A stretch of DNA of 9,035 nt, taken from assembly GCA_021793635.1 (NCBI GenBank), contig JAJYSI010000104.1:1-9035 (forward strand), given 5' to 3'. The number at the start of each line of letters is the position of its first letter. Position 1 is the first letter of the stretch. Source of the stretch: Bacteroidota bacterium. GTDB taxonomy: Bacteria; Bacteroidota; Ignavibacteria; Ignavibacteriales; Ignavibacteriaceae. This document shows positions 7,463 through 9,035 of the stretch, piece after piece. Under the pieces are notes generated by a model, which did not search any database, was not told the DNA's origin, and saw only the letters and a program-made list of their open reading frames with translations. The translations under genes were made by a program, and so were the position numbers.

Positions 7463-7536
7463 AAATTCACAACTTTTTTTCGAAAATATATTGATAAGCA
7501 TTTTGATTTAAAAGGTAATTAGCCGCATGAAGTTAT

Positions 7537-7565
7537 TTTATATTTTAATAAAATCTTGATTTCAA
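7537..7565 (-). promoter_or_regulatory. Candidate promoter for the TPR-DUF4292-envC operon
   Basis: On the minus strand TTGAAA (7565-7560) and TATAAA (7542-7537) are separated by exactly 17 bases, a good sigma70-type arrangement. Transcription would start near 7530, leaving a leader of about 70 bases before the ATG at 7462. A second possibility is TATATTTG (7595-7588), a perfect TAnnTTTG element of the Bacteroidota type, but it lacks a TTG at the right distance upstream. Confidence 0.42.
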
Positions 7566-7588
7566 GCAAGCATTGATTTCTTGATTAC
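7555..7588. repeat. Short direct and inverted repeats in the divergent promoter region
   Basis: TTGATTTC occurs at 7556-7563 and 7573-7580, with a near copy TTGATTAC directly after at 7581-7588. CTTGA and TCAAG form an inverted repeat at 7555-7566 with a 2-base gap. These overlap the -35 regions proposed for both divergent transcripts and could be operator half-sites. The DNA is AT-rich and the units are short, so this may be chance. Confidence 0.3.
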
Positions 7589-7611
7589 AAATATAGCAAA
7601 CAATATCTTTG
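7581..7611 (+). promoter_or_regulatory. Candidate promoter for the ATP-grasp/Ig-like gene pair
   Basis: TTG at 7581-7583 is followed after 20 bases by TATCTTTG (7604-7611), matching the Bacteroidota pattern TTG ... TAnnTTTG. The same bases also read as a sigma70-type TTGATT-N17-TATCTT. Both readings place the start site near 7616, giving a leader of about a dozen bases that contains the Shine-Dalgarno TAGGTG (7623-7628) of the ATP-grasp gene. Confidence 0.55.
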
Positions 7612-7629
7612 TAAAAATAGTTTAGGTGT

Positions 7630-8547
7630 ATGGAAAGAATTGACCTTGGCATAGCTTTTCTCTGGGAATATGACGATGGATTTATCTCTTTAATCGAGGA
7701 GATTTTCCATGATGCTGGATTAACTACCTACATTGTTTCAAGTCACAATGTTTTTGAAGTGAAAGAAAAAATTCTAAGCAAACAGCTTTCATTTGATTTT
7801 TATCTTGACCGTGCTTGGGATGTTGATGAGGATTTTGAAGAACTGGGTAAAATTTTAACCAAAAGAAAAACTCATATTTTTAATCCTTACCACAATGTTC
7901 TTCATGCAATTGATAAAGCAAGCATGCACCTGGAATTTATTACTGCCGGAATAAACGTACCATACTCAATAATTATTCCGCCTCACAGTGAAAAAGAGGA
8001 TATCTTTATCTCGGTGGACGATCTTGCACATCTCGGAAGACCCTTTATTATCAAGCCTTGCAATACAACGGGAGGCGGTATGGGTGTTGTTATGGGTGCA
8101 GAATCGCTCAAAGAAGTACTTGAAGAACGTGTTTCATATATTCATGATAAATACATTCTTCAAGAAAAAATCCATCCGGCAATTCTTGAGGGAAATCGTG
8201 CTTGGTTTAGATGCTTCTGGTCGTTCGGCGCTACAATACCGGTCTGGTGGGATGATCAAACCCATCTTTACAAAGAAATGATGCCGGAAGAACTAACCAA
8301 GTTTAAGTTGAAAAAACTTCTTCAAATCACCAAATTGATTGCTAAAAATACAATGCTTGATTTTTTCTCAACCGAAATTGTACTTACCGTTGATAATAAA
8401 TTTATTGCTATCGATTATGTTAATGACCAATGCGATATGCGTTTAAGTTCGCTTCATCACGATGGCGTGCCGGATAATGTTATCCTCCGGATAATTAAGA
8501 AAATGTTAAAAGCTGTTATCAGCGGGAAAAAAAATCCATTAAAATAA
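7630..8547 (+). CDS. ATP-grasp superfamily ligase-like protein, substrate unknown
   Basis: A 305-residue cytoplasmic protein with no signal peptide. The N-terminal part (about 1-85) looks like the Rossmann-like pre-ATP-grasp domain. NPYHNVLHAIDKASMHLEFITAGINVP (about 85-111) matches the usual linker in which a conserved DK and 'aGi-vP' precede the ATP-grasp fold. RPFIIKPCNTTGGGMGV (137-153) supplies the ATP-binding Lys (K142) and a glycine-rich loop, ILQEKI (176-181) is the adenine hinge, R194 may contact phosphate, and E249 (STEI) with D262/N265 (IDYVND) are candidate magnesium ligands. Such enzymes join a carboxylate to an amine or thiol through an acylphosphate (RimK, glutathione synthase, D-Ala-D-Ala ligase are examples), but I do not recognise the subfamily or substrate. 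The ATG is supported by TAGGTG ending one base upstream. It is divergent from the TPR operon and 17 bases before the Ig-like gene, with which it is probably co-transcribed. Confidence 0.82.
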   Translation: MERIDLGIAFLWEYDDGFISLIEEIFHDAGLTTYIVSSHNVFEVKEKILSKQLSFDFYLDRAWDVDEDFEELGKILTKRKTHIFNPYHNVLHAIDKASMHLEFITAGINVPYSIIIPPHSEKEDIFISVDDLAHLGRPFIIKPCNTTGGGMGVVMGAESLKEVLEERVSYIHDKYILQEKIHPAILEGNRAWFRCFWSFGATIPVWWDDQTHLYKEMMPEELTKFKLKKLLQITKLIAKNTMLDFFSTEIVLTVDNKFIAIDYVNDQCDMRLSSLHHDGVPDNVILRIIKKMLKAVISGKKNPLK

Positions 8548-8564
8548 CTTTGCCTTAAAACTTG

Positions 8565-8954
8565 ATGAGTAAATCCCAAATATATTTTATTATTATTTCC
8601 TTCATTATTATTCTTGGACTTTTGTCCTATCATTATCTCATTAATATCTATGAAGTAACTTACTCTATCATTCCCAAAAATCTTTTTGCCGATTATAAAT
8701 CAACTGTCACAATAGAAACTATACCTTTAAACTCCCTTGGATTCAGGGCTCCGTTTCGGCATTCAAGAACTAATTTTCGAATTATCCAGGGTAGACAATT
8801 AGTAGATATTATTCGTGAAGATCCCTTAAAAGGCATTTGTGTTTTAAGAGCAAAAGGGCAAACAGGTAAGGTTGTAGTCTCAGTTAAATCGGTAAATTCT
8901 TTGCTTCCGTCTGAATTAATAATTTTTATTTATCCAGATTATGCTGTTAAATAA
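8565..8954 (+). CDS. Small membrane-anchored protein, possible single Ig-like domain
   Basis: I do not recognise this 129-residue protein. Residues 7-26 (YFIIISFIIILGLLSYHYLI) are one strongly hydrophobic segment preceded by a Lys, so it should be an uncleaved N-terminal anchor with about 100 residues outside the cytoplasm. The rest alternates like beta strands. IIPKNLFADYKSTVTIE (about 35-51), then ICVLRAKGQTGKVVVSVKS (91-109) and SELIIFIYP (116-124), resemble the strand pattern of bacterial Ig-like (Big_1/invasin-type) domains, which often read 'P..v.ADG.S...I' and 'G...V.V.....' ; this is a fold guess. The ATG at 8565 is preferred over the TTG just before it; there is no Shine-Dalgarno. 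The 17-base gap after the ATP-grasp gene implies one transcript. It could be a substrate, a sensor or an unrelated small envelope protein. Confidence 0.6.
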   Translation: MSKSQIYFIIISFIIILGLLSYHYLINIYEVTYSIIPKNLFADYKSTVTIETIPLNSLGFRAPFRHSRTNFRIIQGRQLVDIIREDPLKGICVLRAKGQTGKVVVSVKSVNSLLPSELIIFIYPDYAVK

Positions 8955-8962
8955 TTTTTTAT

Positions 8963-8975
8963 AAAGATTATCTTT
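8963..8975 (+). terminator. Very weak hairpin after the Ig-like gene
   Basis: AAAGA and TCTTT pair around a TTA loop just past the stop codon, between a T6 run (8955-8960) and AT-rich sequence ending in TATTTTT. The stem is only 5 bp with one G-C pair, so it is a poor intrinsic terminator. Runs on both sides would suit a bidirectional one if a convergent gene exists to the right. Confidence 0.15.
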
Positions 8976-8987
8976 CAAATATTATTA

Positions 8988-9035
8988 TTATTTTTCATTT
9001 AGAAATTTATTCAAAAATATTTTCCAAGATCGGAA
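8988..9035 (-). CDS. Possible 3' end of a convergent gene entering from the right edge
   Basis: The minus strand has 15 sense codons open to the right edge, ending in TAA at 8990-8988 and reading FRSWKIFLNKFLNEK. The basic and hydrophobic tail is protein-like, but 48 open bases can easily occur by chance. If the last nine bases are adapter-derived, its first three residues are not genuine. Confidence 0.22.
   Translation of the reverse strand, partial: FRSWKIFLNKFLNEK

Noticed and set aside
7463..7501. Longer TPR protein starting at the ATG at 7501
   Set aside because: The extra 13 residues precede a textbook lipoprotein signal beginning at 7462, so the shorter form is preferred; the longer one is not excluded.
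8472..8485. GGATAA-TG-TTATCC inverted repeat
   Set aside because: It lies inside the ATP-grasp coding sequence, has a 2-base loop unfavourable to RNA folding, and is explained by the codons.
1..9035. Search for tRNA, rRNA, insertion sequence or phage signatures
   Set aside because: No cloverleaf-like or rRNA-like stretch, transposase, integrase or terminal inverted repeats were recognised by eye on either strand.

Overview
This is an AT-rich window (GC visibly about one third) that looks like bacterial chromosome from the Bacteroidota/Ignavibacteriota side of the tree. The evidence is a TPR lipoprotein, a DUF4292 (LolB-like) lipoprotein and an EnvC-type LytM protein in immediate succession, an arrangement I recall as common in that phylum, plus a match to the Bacteroidota promoter pattern (TTG, then TAnnTTTG) upstream of the rightward genes. 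The species cannot be named from this sequence alone. TTG starts and a clear Shine-Dalgarno at two genes argue against assuming Bacteroides-like, SD-free initiation throughout.

Left part (1-3287, minus strand): a surface-polysaccharide cluster transcribed right to left. It comprises a Wzx-type flippase, UDP-galactopyranose mutase (glf), a family 2 glycosyltransferase, and the first 18 codons of a further gene that runs off the left edge. The first three genes overlap and the fourth starts 8 bases later, so this reads as one operon. Glf would make UDP-galactofuranose, the glycosyltransferase(s) would build a galactofuranose-containing repeat unit on a lipid carrier, and the flippase would move it across the inner membrane. 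No polymerase or chain-length regulator is visible; the cluster probably continues to the left.

Spacer (3288-3604): 317 bases without a convincing gene. It contains a five-copy, 11-bp tandem repeat, a small hairpin and a plausible promoter for the flippase operon.

Middle part (3605-7462, minus strand): an envelope module in the order TPR lipoprotein, DUF4292 lipoprotein, EnvC-like protein. Adjacent genes overlap by 4 and 23 bases, so they are probably translationally coupled. The EnvC-like protein has a LytM domain missing two of the five active-site residues, suggesting an amidase activator rather than a peptidase.

Right part (7463-9035): a short divergent promoter region, then two plus-strand genes. 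They are an ATP-grasp ligase-like protein of unknown substrate and, 17 bases on, a small membrane-anchored protein with a possible Ig-like domain. The last 81 bases hold no complete gene; 15 codons open to the right edge on the minus strand could be the tail of a convergent gene. The final nine bases match the start of the common Illumina adapter, so the extreme right end may not be genomic.

The most unusual items are the ATP-grasp/Ig-like pair of unknown function and the 11-bp tandem repeat. I do not see compelling evidence for a wholly new system.
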